64,000 nt of DNA, taken from positions 176,974 through 240,973 of the forward strand of contig NZ_FOHN01000002.1 in the NCBI RefSeq assembly GCF_900111595.1, written 5' to 3'. Numbering within the stretch: the first letter of the stretch is position 1; every line of letters begins with the position of its first letter. This document shows positions 26,236-35,925 of this stretch, in pieces. Both the position numbers and the translations under genes were made by a program. The stretch comes from [Clostridium] polysaccharolyticum. Its GTDB lineage: Bacteria; Bacillota; Clostridia; Lachnospirales; Lachnospiraceae. The notes beneath the pieces were generated by a model. That model did no database searches and was not told where the DNA came from. It saw only the letters and a list, made by a program, of their open reading frames with translations.

Positions 26236-27042
26236 TTATTTTGCAAAAAACAGGCCTTCTTCCTTCTGTGTATCCGCTGCAATATCATTGCATAATAGTG
26301 CAACTCCTGTCACATTATCAAGATTTTCTATGGTTTTTGCATCACTCATTTTACCGTAGCCGTCTTTTCCATAAGTAACTTTTTTGTAAGTTGTTGGATC
26401 GGAATCTGGATTAATAAAAATCAAATCACGGTAACCATTCGTTTTATTGTCACTTACGATTACAGGATTCGCAAATGCTGTGAACTGTGCGATAACATCA
26501 AATCCATCGTCATCGTCGTCATCATCATCGGCATTGGTCTGTTTCACAATTAAAACAGTATCTCCGTCTTTTGTTGTATTGTACTCACCATTTAACTGCA
26601 CGATAATTTCATCAATATTGTCACCATCTAAATCCACGTAGTTATAATAATAACGAGTTTTTGACATATCTTGATTTTCATAATCTAACTCATCAATAAT
26701 TTCACTTTCTAACAATGGATATGCAGCTGTTTCACTATAAAAACCAGTAATATTATCATTAATCGGATTTGCTTTGGATGCCTGTGGAGTTCCCGTCATG
26801 GCAGTGCCGGCTCCATTAGGATTATCTGTTGCTTTAACTCCATCTGAAGGGTTATCTGCTGCACCACTCTCAGATCCTGCAGCTACGTCACTTGGATTGT
26901 CCTTGTTATCGTCTGTATTTTGCGTTGCATTAGGTTCATTGGCATTGCCATTATCTGTCTTACCTGCACAGCCAGCTAAACAAATAGCCATAAGGCACAC
27001 AAACAGAATAGAAATTTTTTTACTGAATATTTTTCTTTTCAT
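26236..27042 (-). CDS. Lipoprotein with poly-Asp stretch and Ca-binding-like loop
   Basis: A 268-residue lipoprotein of unknown role. The start at 27042 (MKRKIF) follows AAAGGAGACATAG; an upstream in-frame ATG is less supported. A lipobox L-A-G-C at about residues 22-25 marks it for lipid anchoring. A low-complexity Asn/Asp/Gly linker follows. The C-terminal half contains YVDLDGDNIDEIIV, a calcium-loop motif like FG-GAP/VCBS repeats, and a run of eight aspartates before GFDV. No enzyme motif is visible. It lies 140 bp downstream of the MACPF gene on the same strand. Confidence 0.82.
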   Translation of the reverse strand: MKRKIFSKKISILFVCLMAICLAGCAGKTDNGNANEPNATQNTDDNKDNPSDVAAGSESGAADNPSDGVKATDNPNGAGTAMTGTPQASKANPINDNITGFYSETAAYPLLESEIIDELDYENQDMSKTRYYYNYVDLDGDNIDEIIVQLNGEYNTTKDGDTVLIVKQTNADDDDDDDDGFDVIAQFTAFANPVIVSDNKTNGYRDLIFINPDSDPTTYKKVTYGKDGYGKMSDAKTIENLDNVTGVALLCNDIAADTQKEEGLFFAK

Positions 27043-27182
27043 TTCTATGTCTCCTTTAATAAGTAAGCTTATGTACCTTATCATAACCAAAATTTAAAGT
27101 ATCATGCAAAATAATCCGATTAATTTAATTTATTATGTATATATTTCCCTTTTCCATATCCTTCCTTATGGATACATACTAT

Positions 27183-28835
27183 TTACCTACGTCCACCAAA
27201 AGATCCTCTGCTTGATGTGCTTGCACTTGTCCTGCTTGATGTACTTGTCCTGCTTGACGTTCTCATGAAATTTCCACTTGCACTATAGATTAAAGAACTT
27301 GATGAAGAATAACTAATTGGATCAGCAGTACCACCTAAACTTACAATATTCTGATTATTCTTTGCCATTTCATCATCAATCTGCTTAAAGAATGGATCTT
27401 TATATCCAAAAAGGTAAATATAGTCACCGCCTGATCCCTTATTTAAATCAATTACACTTCCAGTAGCATCCTTAATTGGTACCCATCCATCACCTCGGTC
27501 TGCTGCATCATTTCTAGTGCAGAATTCCTGGAATCCTGTATTGTTCTGATCTCCACTTCGTTTATAACTAAGATAAATATATGCACCTCCTGCGCCTTGA
27601 TTTAAATCTGTATTAAGCTCTGTATAACCACTCAAAGCTCTAGGAGTTGTTCTACCATTAACCCTTACCATCACATCTGTGATTTTACTAGCACTGTCTG
27701 TGCCTTTCGTGTATAAAAGATAAATATATGCACCTCCTGCTTTTCTATTTAAATCAGAAGGTTCATTCGTTCCTGCTGAATCTCTTCTTGTAACAGTTTC
27801 TCCACTATTAATATCATTCGCAATAGGATTTACGGTGGATATTCTCATATTAGTAACAAAAGGAATCGCTTCTCTTGTTTCTTTTAACTTTTTATTGTAA
27901 TAATGCCAGTAAGCAATTTGGATTTTATTACGAAGCGCCTGATCAGAGAATAATTCCCATATAGGGATTGCTTGATTTACCTGATACATTGCTGGTTCAG
28001 TTTTTACTTGGTTTGCCCATTGTTCATAAGCCTCTAAATCATTCAGGCTCTTAGGTATTTTAACACTTTCTCCACCTAAGCATTTCATATTATAAGTACA
28101 AAGAGACTCAAAATCTTCTCTGCTCTTTTTCTCAGATTGTGATGCCTCAGGAGACATTCCTTTGTAACTAGCAGAAGCTGCCATCTCCAATTGTGATGAT
28201 GTCTTTGTTGATGTTTCTTTTGTATGGAAAGACATAGTAAGCTGACCACCAAAATATGCTTCTGTAATTAAATGCGTTCCATAACGGTTGAAAATATACT
28301 CAAAATTTCCTTCCTTTACTTCACTCACAAAACCATCTGATAAACAGGCTCTCATCTCAGCCATTGTTAATCTGTTGGTATAAGTTCCAATCTGACGTCT
28401 AGAAACCATTTCACCAAAGTATTCATTTTGTGTCTTTGTTTCACTAGTTGTACGGTTTACACTTGCTGAAAAACCGATTGCAGGTGATTTAAAGCCAATT
28501 GACAGCTTTCTTGATACTTCTTTTTGTACCTCACTTTTTGTTGTTCGTGCTACGGAATTGCAGTCAAAACCAGTATCTCCACAAGCAGATACGAACCATT
28601 TATTCTGTTTTTTTGCTGTAAGTTTGTCCATATCAAGAATCGGCACCTTATAAATGCCCTTGTAATCTGGCATTGGATTCGTTACGCTATTAAACCCATA
28701 AGTTAAATAATCTTTAAACCTTGTGTTAATATCGGCATATGGACTAGCCGCTTTTGTTGCAATATGTCCTGATGATAAATTACAGACCATCACAAAGGAC
28801 AAAAGAACACCAATTTTTTTAATTGTTTTCCTCAT
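27183..28835 (-). CDS. Secreted MACPF (perforin-like) protein with beta-prism repeats
   Basis: A 550-residue secreted protein. Signal peptide about 1-30. The MACPF domain spans about 90-325; its signature YGTH-x7-GG is exact at 185-197 (YGTHLITEAYFGG), preceded by an amphipathic region. MACPF proteins oligomerise and open pores in membranes. The next part holds three repeats built around DLN-x-[KG]-[AG]-GG-x-YIYL (about 361-374, 410-423, 463-476), matching the MABP/beta-prism fold that can target membranes or glycans. The C-terminal 35 residues are Ser/Thr/Arg-rich. Bacterial MACPF toxins are known in Bacteroides and Photorhabdus; in Firmicutes they are uncommon. No immunity gene is obvious. 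The target is unknown. Confidence 0.9.
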   Translation of the reverse strand: MRKTIKKIGVLLSFVMVCNLSSGHIATKAASPYADINTRFKDYLTYGFNSVTNPMPDYKGIYKVPILDMDKLTAKKQNKWFVSACGDTGFDCNSVARTTKSEVQKEVSRKLSIGFKSPAIGFSASVNRTTSETKTQNEYFGEMVSRRQIGTYTNRLTMAEMRACLSDGFVSEVKEGNFEYIFNRYGTHLITEAYFGGQLTMSFHTKETSTKTSSQLEMAASASYKGMSPEASQSEKKSREDFESLCTYNMKCLGGESVKIPKSLNDLEAYEQWANQVKTEPAMYQVNQAIPIWELFSDQALRNKIQIAYWHYYNKKLKETREAIPFVTNMRISTVNPIANDINSGETVTRRDSAGTNEPSDLNRKAGGAYIYLLYTKGTDSASKITDVMVRVNGRTTPRALSGYTELNTDLNQGAGGAYIYLSYKRSGDQNNTGFQEFCTRNDAADRGDGWVPIKDATGSVIDLNKGSGGDYIYLFGYKDPFFKQIDDEMAKNNQNIVSLGGTADPISYSSSSSLIYSASGNFMRTSSRTSTSSRTSASTSSRGSFGGRR

Positions 28836-28970
28836 TTTTTACATCTCTCCTCTTCATTTTATTATTTACACTTAATTATACCATAATTTGAGCTACTAAT
28901 TCCATAGATATAATATCCTATTTTCATATAATTCCACTTTTTTCTTTGCATTTCTATTCTTATTTCTAGC

Positions 28971-29015
28971 AAAAGCTCGTTATTCAAAATAACAAATTCC
29001 GAATAACAAGCTTTT
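28971..29015 (-). terminator. Terminator of the S8 protease gene
   Basis: A 15-bp stem with one mismatch (28971-28985 with 29001-29015), A-rich left and T-rich right, lies just after the protease stop. Confidence 0.7.
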
Positions 29016-29018
29016 TCA

Positions 29019-30788
29019 CTAAATCTGCCTAATCCCAATATAACGAAAAGTTCCCATTAAACATAAAGCCCCAAATCCAATCTGAGGATTCGGATATTGC
29101 TGTTCAAAACTTAATTTTCTTGTCCCTGCAATTAAGTAGGCCTTTACCTTTTCTCCATACAAATAAGGATCAAATCCTCTTATAATCCCCCACTCCATTA
29201 AAAGTGCCGCTGCTCCTGCAACAAACGGTGTTGCCATAGATGTTCCTGTTTTTTGTATATACCCATCATTCGGAGCACATGAGAAAATATTGACTCCTGG
29301 AGCTACTAAATCTGGCTTTACCTGGCCATTTAATGTATATCCACGTCCTGAGAAAAATGCAAGACTGTCTGTATCACTATCATATGCTCCAACTGAAATA
29401 GACTTGGCAGATGTTGCAGGTACTGTTAGCGTAGTTGCTAATGTAGGTCTTAAAAACTTAGTGGTTGGACTAATGGTTTCTGCAATCGGAATCCACATAT
29501 AAAAATTACCTGTTATAATTGTCTTTGGACGGAATTCAAATCTCCAGATCCCTTCTGTCAGATAAGTATTGCCTGAAGCTGGAATCATTTCAATATAGAT
29601 TTCCTGCAGACTGTTATATGGGGTAGGTTCCCCATAATATAAAAACACTTGGGTTTCTTCCAATACAAACTGCTGCCTGCCGCTGACTCTGGAAATAGTC
29701 CCTGAACTTGTATCTCCAGGTGCATGAAGAATAATTTCAAAATCATCATAGAAATTCTTCCAAATCTGCAGATTAAGCGTATTCTCTCCACTGGCAACCG
29801 ACATTTCCACATCTAGTGGTTCTCTTGCTGTAAGCACTCCAGCATAATGCCTAGAAGATGCTCCCTCATTTCCAGTGCCAATGGCAATCGTTGTTTTCCA
29901 TAGACCAGACACATCATTTATGTACTGCTCTAATATGGAATTATTTGCATGAGAACCATAATTATTACCAAAACTCAAATTAATTACCAGCGGCCTTCGA
30001 AGCTCAATTGCCCTTCTCACTACATAATCCATTCCCTGCATAAGCTGAGTAGTTTTTGGAAAACTGTCTCCCGCTGATGCCCCAAGCTTTACTATTAAAA
30101 GTTCACTCATTGGTGCAACTCCCACTGGTGCATTTTCCGCACCTCTGCCATTCCCCGCTGCAATTCCTGCTACATGAGTTCCATGCCCACTTAAATCTGC
30201 ACTTGGCACAAGGTTCTGCCTCTCCTGTCTCGTTCTTGCTTTCAGTGCCTCATTAATCCGTTCCCTCGTATATAAAGTCCCTGTGGCAAATCCTTCTGGA
30301 GGTGCCAGCCCTTCTTCTGGTTCTATAGTCTGATCCCAAAGATCGAGAATTCTGGTTGTTCCATCATCATTTCTAAAATCTGGATGTGCATAGTCAATTC
30401 CAGAATCTATTATAGCAATAATAACGCCACTGCCAAACAATCCAGATGTACTCTCCTGCACACCATTAATACAAGAGGCAGCTTTCCCGTTTGTGGCAGC
30501 AAAAAAGAGTCCTTTTGGCATCTCAATATATTCAATCTGAGGATATTCTGTTAATCTTCCAATCAGATATTGCGGAATGGTAATAATGGCATATCCACCA
30601 AGCAGTTCCACCACCGAAATATCCAGTTCATTCTGAATGTCCTCTAGACTTCCTGCATGCCGTACAATAAGTTCCCACGTATTTGTAAATGCATCATACC
30701 CAAGATTCAAATCTGCTGTCCTGCTTCTTTGTTCTTCTGTTGACTCTAAAGCAAGCTTTAACTGATTATCTATTTTTTCGTTATTCAT
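29019..30788 (-). CDS. S8 subtilisin-like serine peptidase
   Basis: A 589-residue subtilase with an intact triad: Asp near 128 (AIIDSGIDYAHPDF), His near 202 (SGHGTHVAGIAAG) and Ser near 517 (TGTSMATPF), with the oxyanion Asn in the GTGNEG region. An N-terminal segment of about 100 residues resembles a prodomain. A large insert of about 130 residues lies between the Asn and Ser blocks. There is no signal peptide. This layout is like the Csp proteases of clostridia that process spore-germination enzymes, but that role is an inference. It lies about 180 bp upstream of the MACPF gene on the same strand, with its own terminator between, so co-expression is not shown. GAGG precedes the ATG. Confidence 0.93.
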   Translation of the reverse strand: MNNEKIDNQLKLALESTEEQRSRTADLNLGYDAFTNTWELIVRHAGSLEDIQNELDISVVELLGGYAIITIPQYLIGRLTEYPQIEYIEMPKGLFFAATNGKAASCINGVQESTSGLFGSGVIIAIIDSGIDYAHPDFRNDDGTTRILDLWDQTIEPEEGLAPPEGFATGTLYTRERINEALKARTRQERQNLVPSADLSGHGTHVAGIAAGNGRGAENAPVGVAPMSELLIVKLGASAGDSFPKTTQLMQGMDYVVRRAIELRRPLVINLSFGNNYGSHANNSILEQYINDVSGLWKTTIAIGTGNEGASSRHYAGVLTAREPLDVEMSVASGENTLNLQIWKNFYDDFEIILHAPGDTSSGTISRVSGRQQFVLEETQVFLYYGEPTPYNSLQEIYIEMIPASGNTYLTEGIWRFEFRPKTIITGNFYMWIPIAETISPTTKFLRPTLATTLTVPATSAKSISVGAYDSDTDSLAFFSGRGYTLNGQVKPDLVAPGVNIFSCAPNDGYIQKTGTSMATPFVAGAAALLMEWGIIRGFDPYLYGEKVKAYLIAGTRKLSFEQQYPNPQIGFGALCLMGTFRYIGIRQI

Positions 30789-30885
30789 TGTAACCTCAGG
30801 AAATTCTTTTTTTTATTCTATGATTAAAACTGTCCATTTGTTAAAAATATTACATACTTCATATGTTTTTTGTTTTTTTATAGAC

Positions 30886-30916
30886 ATATTACAAATTATA
30901 TTATAATATGTAATAT
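30886..30916. promoter_or_regulatory. Inverted repeat in divergent intergenic region
   Basis: ATATTACA (30886-30893) and TGTAATAT (30909-30916) form a perfect 8-bp inverted repeat with a 15-nt spacer between the divergent S8 protease and chemoreceptor genes, overlapping TATAAT-like sequences. In such AT-rich DNA chance is a real alternative. Confidence 0.25.
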
Positions 30917-31042
30917 ATATTCCATTTCATACCATAAGCTACGTCTTAATTTTCATTAAGAAAACTTTCTAAACAACATATATTAACATCAATGTTATTT
31001 TTTCACCCAAATACACAATAAAATAGAAAAGGAGTAATCAAT

Positions 31043-33016
31043 ATGAAAAAAACTATTCGAAACAGAATCACGTTGTATACATGTATATGTCTTATTTCAG
31101 TTATTATTGCTGCTGAAATATTAAACGTCTTTTCTCAGCACTTAAATCTGGTAAAAGATGCTAACCAGTTTGTTACCTCCCAAGCTGATTTAAAAGCTGA
31201 AAGTACGGATAAATGGCTCACTAGCCAAAAAAACATTGTCATTCAGCTAAAATCCGCTTTGGAATACATAAATACCACAGATTTAAAATCCATTAAGAAT
31301 TATTTATCTTTTGCATTTCAATATAATCACCTGGCCAATGAGTATTTTATAGCAAATGAAAATGATCCATATATTTACGGTACACATAGTGGAGATTTTA
31401 ATGCTGATCCGAAACAACGTATATGGTGGAAAATGGCAATAAAAAAACAAGATGTCATTTTTACAGAACCTTATCAGGATCTTGCCACAAATGATATGAT
31501 TATCAGTATTGCTGCTCCACTGAAACTAAAGGGAATACAATATGTCATTTTAATGGATATTTCCATAAAAGAACTAGTCAAATTAGCAACTGAGACAAAA
31601 ACCAAAAGTGTACAGGCATTCTTAATTAATCGTACTGGTGAAGTTATTACACACGAAAACAAAGCATTTCTTCCTAAAGAAGATTCTGCTACTAATTTAT
31701 GTGATAAACTTCATGTAGACTTAATTAACTCCTCTCCATCTGTCATTAAAGATTATAATGGTCAGAAAAAATTTATTCATACAGCCAAAATAGAAAATAC
31801 AGGCTGGATCCTAGGTTTCACAGAAAATCAATCCGTTGTCTGGAATAATCTGCTCAAAATTATCCTGCAGGTTTGTATTGTATGTACTATACTTATTTTA
31901 ATTGCCTCATTTCTAATCCAATTATTATTGAAAAAATCTCTAAAGCCAATAGACACACTAAAAAGTTTTGTTATCCAAAATGTAATTGGCAAAGAAAATA
32001 CTGTAACCTACAATGACGAAGTTGCAGAAATTGCTTACTTGATTGACCAGATTCAAAGCAAATTTATCGATACGATACAAAAAACCCAGACTGCAGTAGG
32101 ATCTATTCATGAAGATACAGCTCTTACAGAACAGCAGATGAGTTCCATTAACCAATCTATTATGGATATATCCGCTATGATTCAAGAATTTGGTTCTTCT
32201 ATTGAAACACAGAGTGATTCTATTCACGAGATTAACAGCACCTGCTCTACTGTTGAGTCATCGGTAGATGAACTATCCAAACAGGCTTCTAATATGGCAA
32301 GCCGTGCAGGTACTATTATCACTCATGTAAATACAGTGGTTCCTGAACTTCTGGAAAGTAAGAACAGTGCTGTTGATATGACCTCCCAGAGCCGAATCAG
32401 CCTGGAAAATGCTATTGAGGGAGCTAAAGTTATTCATCAGATTACAAATATCAGCAATGCAATTAAAGACATTGCCACACAAACTAACTTACTGGCATTA
32501 AATGCTTCTATCGAAGCTGCAAGAGCTGGCGACGCTGGAAAGGGCTTCTCTGTAGTGGCTGATGAAATCCGTCAGCTTGCAGAACAGTCTAATAATGAAA
32601 TTAACAAAGTTGATACTTTAGCTAGTAAGGTTTTATCTAGTGTTGACGTATTAAGTTTTGAAAGTACAAAGGTCATTCATTTTCTTGGAGAAACAGTTCT
32701 TGAAGATTATGATAAACTAGAAAAGCTGGCCCAGCACTATAAAGAAGATGCTACTTACTATGAAAATGAAAGCAATACCCTCAATGCTTCTAGTGAAGAA
32801 CTAAATGCAGCAATTCAAAATATTTCCAATGTAATTCAAACTATTACGGACACCCAGGAACAGCTTGATGAAGGTACCGAAACTATCAATTCTAATTTAC
32901 AGAAAATCACGATGGACAGTGCCTCCATAACAGAAGAAAGCCAGAAAATCAAAAGAGATGTAGAGGAATTAAGTTCTACTATTGAAACCTTCCACGTCGA
33001 ACAGAATCAAGACTAA
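31043..33016 (+). CDS. Methyl-accepting chemotaxis protein with Cache-type sensor
   Basis: A 657-residue chemoreceptor. A membrane helix at about 10-30 is followed by an extracellular double-Cache-like ligand domain (about 35-270) with the [20 protein letters not shown] region, a second helix at about 272-297, a short linker and the cytoplasmic coiled-coil signalling domain. The highly conserved tip [20 protein letters not shown] interacts with CheA and CheW. AAAGGAG precedes the ATG. This implies chemotaxis, but no flagellar or che genes are in the window. The ligand cannot be told. It is divergent from the S8 protease gene. Confidence 0.94.
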   Translation: MKKTIRNRITLYTCICLISVIIAAEILNVFSQHLNLVKDANQFVTSQADLKAESTDKWLTSQKNIVIQLKSALEYINTTDLKSIKNYLSFAFQYNHLANEYFIANENDPYIYGTHSGDFNADPKQRIWWKMAIKKQDVIFTEPYQDLATNDMIISIAAPLKLKGIQYVILMDISIKELVKLATETKTKSVQAFLINRTGEVITHENKAFLPKEDSATNLCDKLHVDLINSSPSVIKDYNGQKKFIHTAKIENTGWILGFTENQSVVWNNLLKIILQVCIVCTILILIASFLIQLLLKKSLKPIDTLKSFVIQNVIGKENTVTYNDEVAEIAYLIDQIQSKFIDTIQKTQTAVGSIHEDTALTEQQMSSINQSIMDISAMIQEFGSSIETQSDSIHEINSTCSTVESSVDELSKQASNMASRAGTIITHVNTVVPELLESKNSAVDMTSQSRISLENAIEGAKVIHQITNISNAIKDIATQTNLLALNASIEAARAGDAGKGFSVVADEIRQLAEQSNNEINKVDTLASKVLSSVDVLSFESTKVIHFLGETVLEDYDKLEKLAQHYKEDATYYENESNTLNASSEELNAAIQNISNVIQTITDTQEQLDEGTETINSNLQKITMDSASITEESQKIKRDVEELSSTIETFHVEQNQD

Positions 33017-33070
33017 AAATACTGTAATCTAAAGCCGAATAAACGATTCGCAGTTTATTTCTTATAATGA

Positions 33071-33115
33071 AAAACACTATCAAAAGTCTATTTATTGGAC
33101 CTTTGATAGTGTTTT
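33071..33115. terminator. Bidirectional terminator between MCP and ABC permease
   Basis: An 18-bp stem with one mismatch (33071-33088 with 33098-33115), A-rich left and T-rich right, lies between convergent genes and suits both. Confidence 0.8.
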
Positions 33116-33133
33116 TTATTATATGCACAGTAT

Positions 33134-33892
33134 TTAGAGATCTCTTTTTCTCCATAAAACAGAGTTAAGCACAGCAAAGATAAAGATATATATAATTGCT
33201 ACTATTATACTGCGTACTACGTCGCTTCTTGCAAAATCACTTTTCATAATTGCCAGATTCCCGAATAAAGTATAGTTCTCAATAGAAACCTTTATGTCAA
33301 ACGCCCTATTTAACAGTGTATCTATGCCCATATAAATCAAGTTGCAAAACATAAGTCCATAGACCAGACCTACCGTAAGAGGTACACTCTTTCTCATCCA
33401 CGCTGTAAAAAACATAGCCACAACTGAAACTGCAAAATTCAAAAGAAGCAGTATTGATATGCATGTCGCAAATTCTGCAAGACCGTCAAACTGCAGATTC
33501 TTTCCGTAAAGAACTAAATCAAACAATAAACCTGAAATAAATGTGATAACAAAAAGTGAAATGACAAAAATAAAACAGTTTAACAAGTTACACAGTACAA
33601 ACTTATACTTATATGGAGTTAAACCAAATGTATTATTGTTGTACCTGCTTGCATATTCGTCTGCCACTACGGCAACTGCAAAAATCAAAACTAAAATTGG
33701 AAGCATGTCACCAAATATGCCTCTAAAGTCATCATAAAACTGCACCACATTATTTCCATTATCTGATGCTGATTGAAGTATTTTCCCAATAGCAGAAAAA
33801 AGAACTTGAAATCCCACAGAAACTAAATACAGTATCCAGGTTCTTTTAAACCGGAACATTCTATATAAATTCATTTTTATCAAATTAAGCAT
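33134..33892 (-). CDS. ABC-2 type transporter permease
   Basis: A 252-residue membrane protein with six predicted helices and the ABC-2 export-permease pattern; the start MLNLIKMNLYRMFRFKRTW is typical of small antimicrobial-peptide or lantibiotic-immunity type permeases (LanE/BcrB-like). The ATG at 33892 is chosen over a TTG at 33898 because AGGAGG lies 8 nt upstream. It overlaps the ATPase gene end by 8 nt, so the two are coupled. Substrate unknown; self-protection or peptide resistance is possible. Confidence 0.88.
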   Translation of the reverse strand: MLNLIKMNLYRMFRFKRTWILYLVSVGFQVLFSAIGKILQSASDNGNNVVQFYDDFRGIFGDMLPILVLIFAVAVVADEYASRYNNNTFGLTPYKYKFVLCNLLNCFIFVISLFVITFISGLLFDLVLYGKNLQFDGLAEFATCISILLLLNFAVSVVAMFFTAWMRKSVPLTVGLVYGLMFCNLIYMGIDTLLNRAFDIKVSIENYTLFGNLAIMKSDFARSDVVRSIIVAIIYIFIFAVLNSVLWRKRDL

Positions 33893-34805
33893 TGGCAATA
33901 CCTCCTGTCAGCTGAAGATAATATTCTTCGATGGAACGATTGGTAACATTTAAAAGTTCTACCTGAATCCCGTTCTTCACAAGATTCTCATTGAAATAAG
34001 CACTTTCATTCATTCGCTCCAGCACATATAAGGTATTGTCATCAACTTGATTTATCTGGGTAACGCCCATCCCATTAAGAATGTCTGCAGCCGCTGCTGC
34101 ATTACTAGTTCGTATTTCAAGCCAGGAACCACAGTTAAACTCTAACTCTTCCTTTGTCAGTTCCTTTATAAGCTGCCCGTTATCAATAATACCATATGAA
34201 GTTGCAATCTTTGATAATTCTTCCAGAATATGACTGGATATTATAATTGTAATGTTCTTTTCCCTATTTAAACGCAATATTGTATTACGGATTTCTGCAA
34301 TTCCCTGTGGATCTAGTCCATTTACTGGCTCATCCAATAATAAAAGCTCTGGCTCCCCAACTAAAGCCAAGGCAATCCCCAGACGCTGCCTCATTCCTAA
34401 TGAAAACTGCTTCGTCTTTTTCTTTTCTGTATGTTCCAGACCAACAAGTTCTAGTAATTCATTTATATATCTGGGATCATTTTTCCCAACTCCTATGCAT
34501 TTCATCTTAAGATTCTGATAAGCAGTTAAATTGCCATATAACCCTGGATTTTCAATAAGAGTTCCAATTTTAGAAACCAGATTGTTTTTTGTAATCTCAT
34601 TACCTCTTTTTCCAAACAGAACAATCTCTCCACTTGTTGGATGTGATAACCCTGCCGCCATCTTAAGAAATGTTGTTTTACCTGCACCATTTTTCCCTAT
34701 AAATCCATAAATATCGCCCCGCTTGACATGCAGGTTTACGTTATTAACAGCAATATGCTTACGGAAACGCTTTGTCAAATACTCTGAAGCCAAAACATAC
34801 TCCAT
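33885..34805 (-). CDS. ABC transporter ATP-binding protein
   Basis: A 306-residue ATPase with Walker A GKNGAGKTT (about 37-45), signature SLGMRQRLG, Walker B LLLLDEPVNGLD and the H-loop IISSHILEE, followed by a C-terminal extension of about 85 residues as in the BcrA/LanF-type exporters. It pairs with the permease encoded immediately downstream. AAAGGGTGG precedes the ATG. No dedicated two-component system is adjacent, unlike many bacitracin-resistance modules. Confidence 0.93.
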   Translation of the reverse strand: MEYVLASEYLTKRFRKHIAVNNVNLHVKRGDIYGFIGKNGAGKTTFLKMAAGLSHPTSGEIVLFGKRGNEITKNNLVSKIGTLIENPGLYGNLTAYQNLKMKCIGVGKNDPRYINELLELVGLEHTEKKKTKQFSLGMRQRLGIALALVGEPELLLLDEPVNGLDPQGIAEIRNTILRLNREKNITIIISSHILEELSKIATSYGIIDNGQLIKELTKEELEFNCGSWLEIRTSNAAAAADILNGMGVTQINQVDDNTLYVLERMNESAYFNENLVKNGIQVELLNVTNRSIEEYYLQLTGGIANA

Positions 34806-34909
34806 TCTGCAACCACCCTTTCAGTTTTGAATAATTCACCAAATCATTTTACTATACCTTATTGATTTATGCAAATATATTCTCTCCACCTTAAAAAATT
34901 TGTAATTTT

Positions 34910-35734
34910 CTATGAGTATATCCCCGCTTCAACACCAAATGCGTACAAATACTGCACTACATTAATAATAGCATGCTGAACACTTAAATTGCCTGCTTCA
35001 AAATAGGTTTCTTCCTCCTGTGCCATATATTTCAAATCATATGCATAATAGGCTCCATTCCTTAGAATCTGTGACATTGGTACCTCTTTGGTTTCTTGAT
35101 AATAATATGGATCGATTGTATTTCCTTTTATATAAAAGGACGTTCTGTTTTCATCCACGAATTTTTCAAATTCACTATGGTTGCTAAGTACAGCAGTCAG
35201 ATTTGATGCATGATGTGGCTCATTTAGGTCTGAAACATAATGTGTACCCTTTCCAATCTTTATAAGTGCTTCTGACATGTTTCCAAGCTGTACTTGTTCC
35301 AATGCCTCGTTAAAGTATCCCATTGCACGGGTCATTGCTGTTTTTGACTTGCTTCCTGTCCAGGTCTTTTCAGTGTATGGATTATAAAAATGTCCTGAAA
35401 ATGTAAGGTTATCTGTCTCATTTCCTACTTTATCTGGCCAGTCCGTATATGTTTTTAAAACATTCATATTCGCTGACTGGTTTAGACTAGTATAGCCTTT
35501 GTCTTTTCTAAGCACTGCCAAAGCCTGCGTTACTATGTACTGATGTGTATGTGTACTTCCTCCGCTTTTAAACATTGGTTTTGCTTCGCGACTATGTGTC
35601 TTTAGATATTTCTGCAAATACCCCTTAGCATCAATTGTAGCTCCTTTCGCCTGTGTTACCGTCCCCATAAAACAAAAGCAAAGCATTATGCTGACAAGCA
35701 TACAGGCAGTCAGTTTTTTCATGTACCTTTTCAT
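34910..35734 (-). CDS. Secreted zinc-dependent phospholipase C-like protein
   Basis: A 274-residue secreted protein of the zinc phospholipase C/alpha-toxin fold. Signal peptide about 1-29. Zinc-ligand equivalents: His near 64 (THTHQYIVTQAL), Asp near 98-101 (TDWPDK), His near 115 (FSGHFYNP), His165/Asp169/His175 in HYVSDLNEPHHASN, which fits the family signature, and His186/Glu190 in NHSEFE. The N-terminal Trp that ligates zinc in classical enzymes has no counterpart: no Trp occurs in the first 90 residues. The C-terminal PLAT/C2 domain of alpha-toxin is also absent. It may be a phospholipase, a nuclease-like relative (S1/P1 shares the fold) or an inactive form. AAGGAGGAG precedes the ATG. 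Confidence 0.87.
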   Translation of the reverse strand: MKRYMKKLTACMLVSIMLCFCFMGTVTQAKGATIDAKGYLQKYLKTHSREAKPMFKSGGSTHTHQYIVTQALAVLRKDKGYTSLNQSANMNVLKTYTDWPDKVGNETDNLTFSGHFYNPYTEKTWTGSKSKTAMTRAMGYFNEALEQVQLGNMSEALIKIGKGTHYVSDLNEPHHASNLTAVLSNHSEFEKFVDENRTSFYIKGNTIDPYYYQETKEVPMSQILRNGAYYAYDLKYMAQEEETYFEAGNLSVQHAIINVVQYLYAFGVEAGIYS

Positions 35735-35847
35735 AAAAACTCCTCCTTAAAATTTTTTTAACGTTTCCACCTCTAAGTATAACACGAAACAAAGGAGTTA
35801 CTATTGAATTTTACAAATTGCAATAATTTCTTCTATAAATACAACGA

Positions 35848-35887
35848 AAAAGAAACTTTTGCCCTTTATAACACAAAAGTTCCTTTT
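35848..35887 (-). terminator. Terminator of the feo operon
   Basis: A 14-bp stem with one mismatch (35848-35861 with 35874-35887) with A/T-rich flanks lies about 40 bp after the feoB stop. Confidence 0.65.
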
Positions 35888-35925
35888 TCTAATAAGCAAC
35901 ATGCCCATTCTATTTATGTCTTACC

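Noticed and set aside
30836..30853. Rex-like TTGTTAA half-site between the S8 protease and chemoreceptor genes
   Set aside because: Only one half-site is good; the other half matches 4 of 7, which is expected by chance in such AT-rich DNA.
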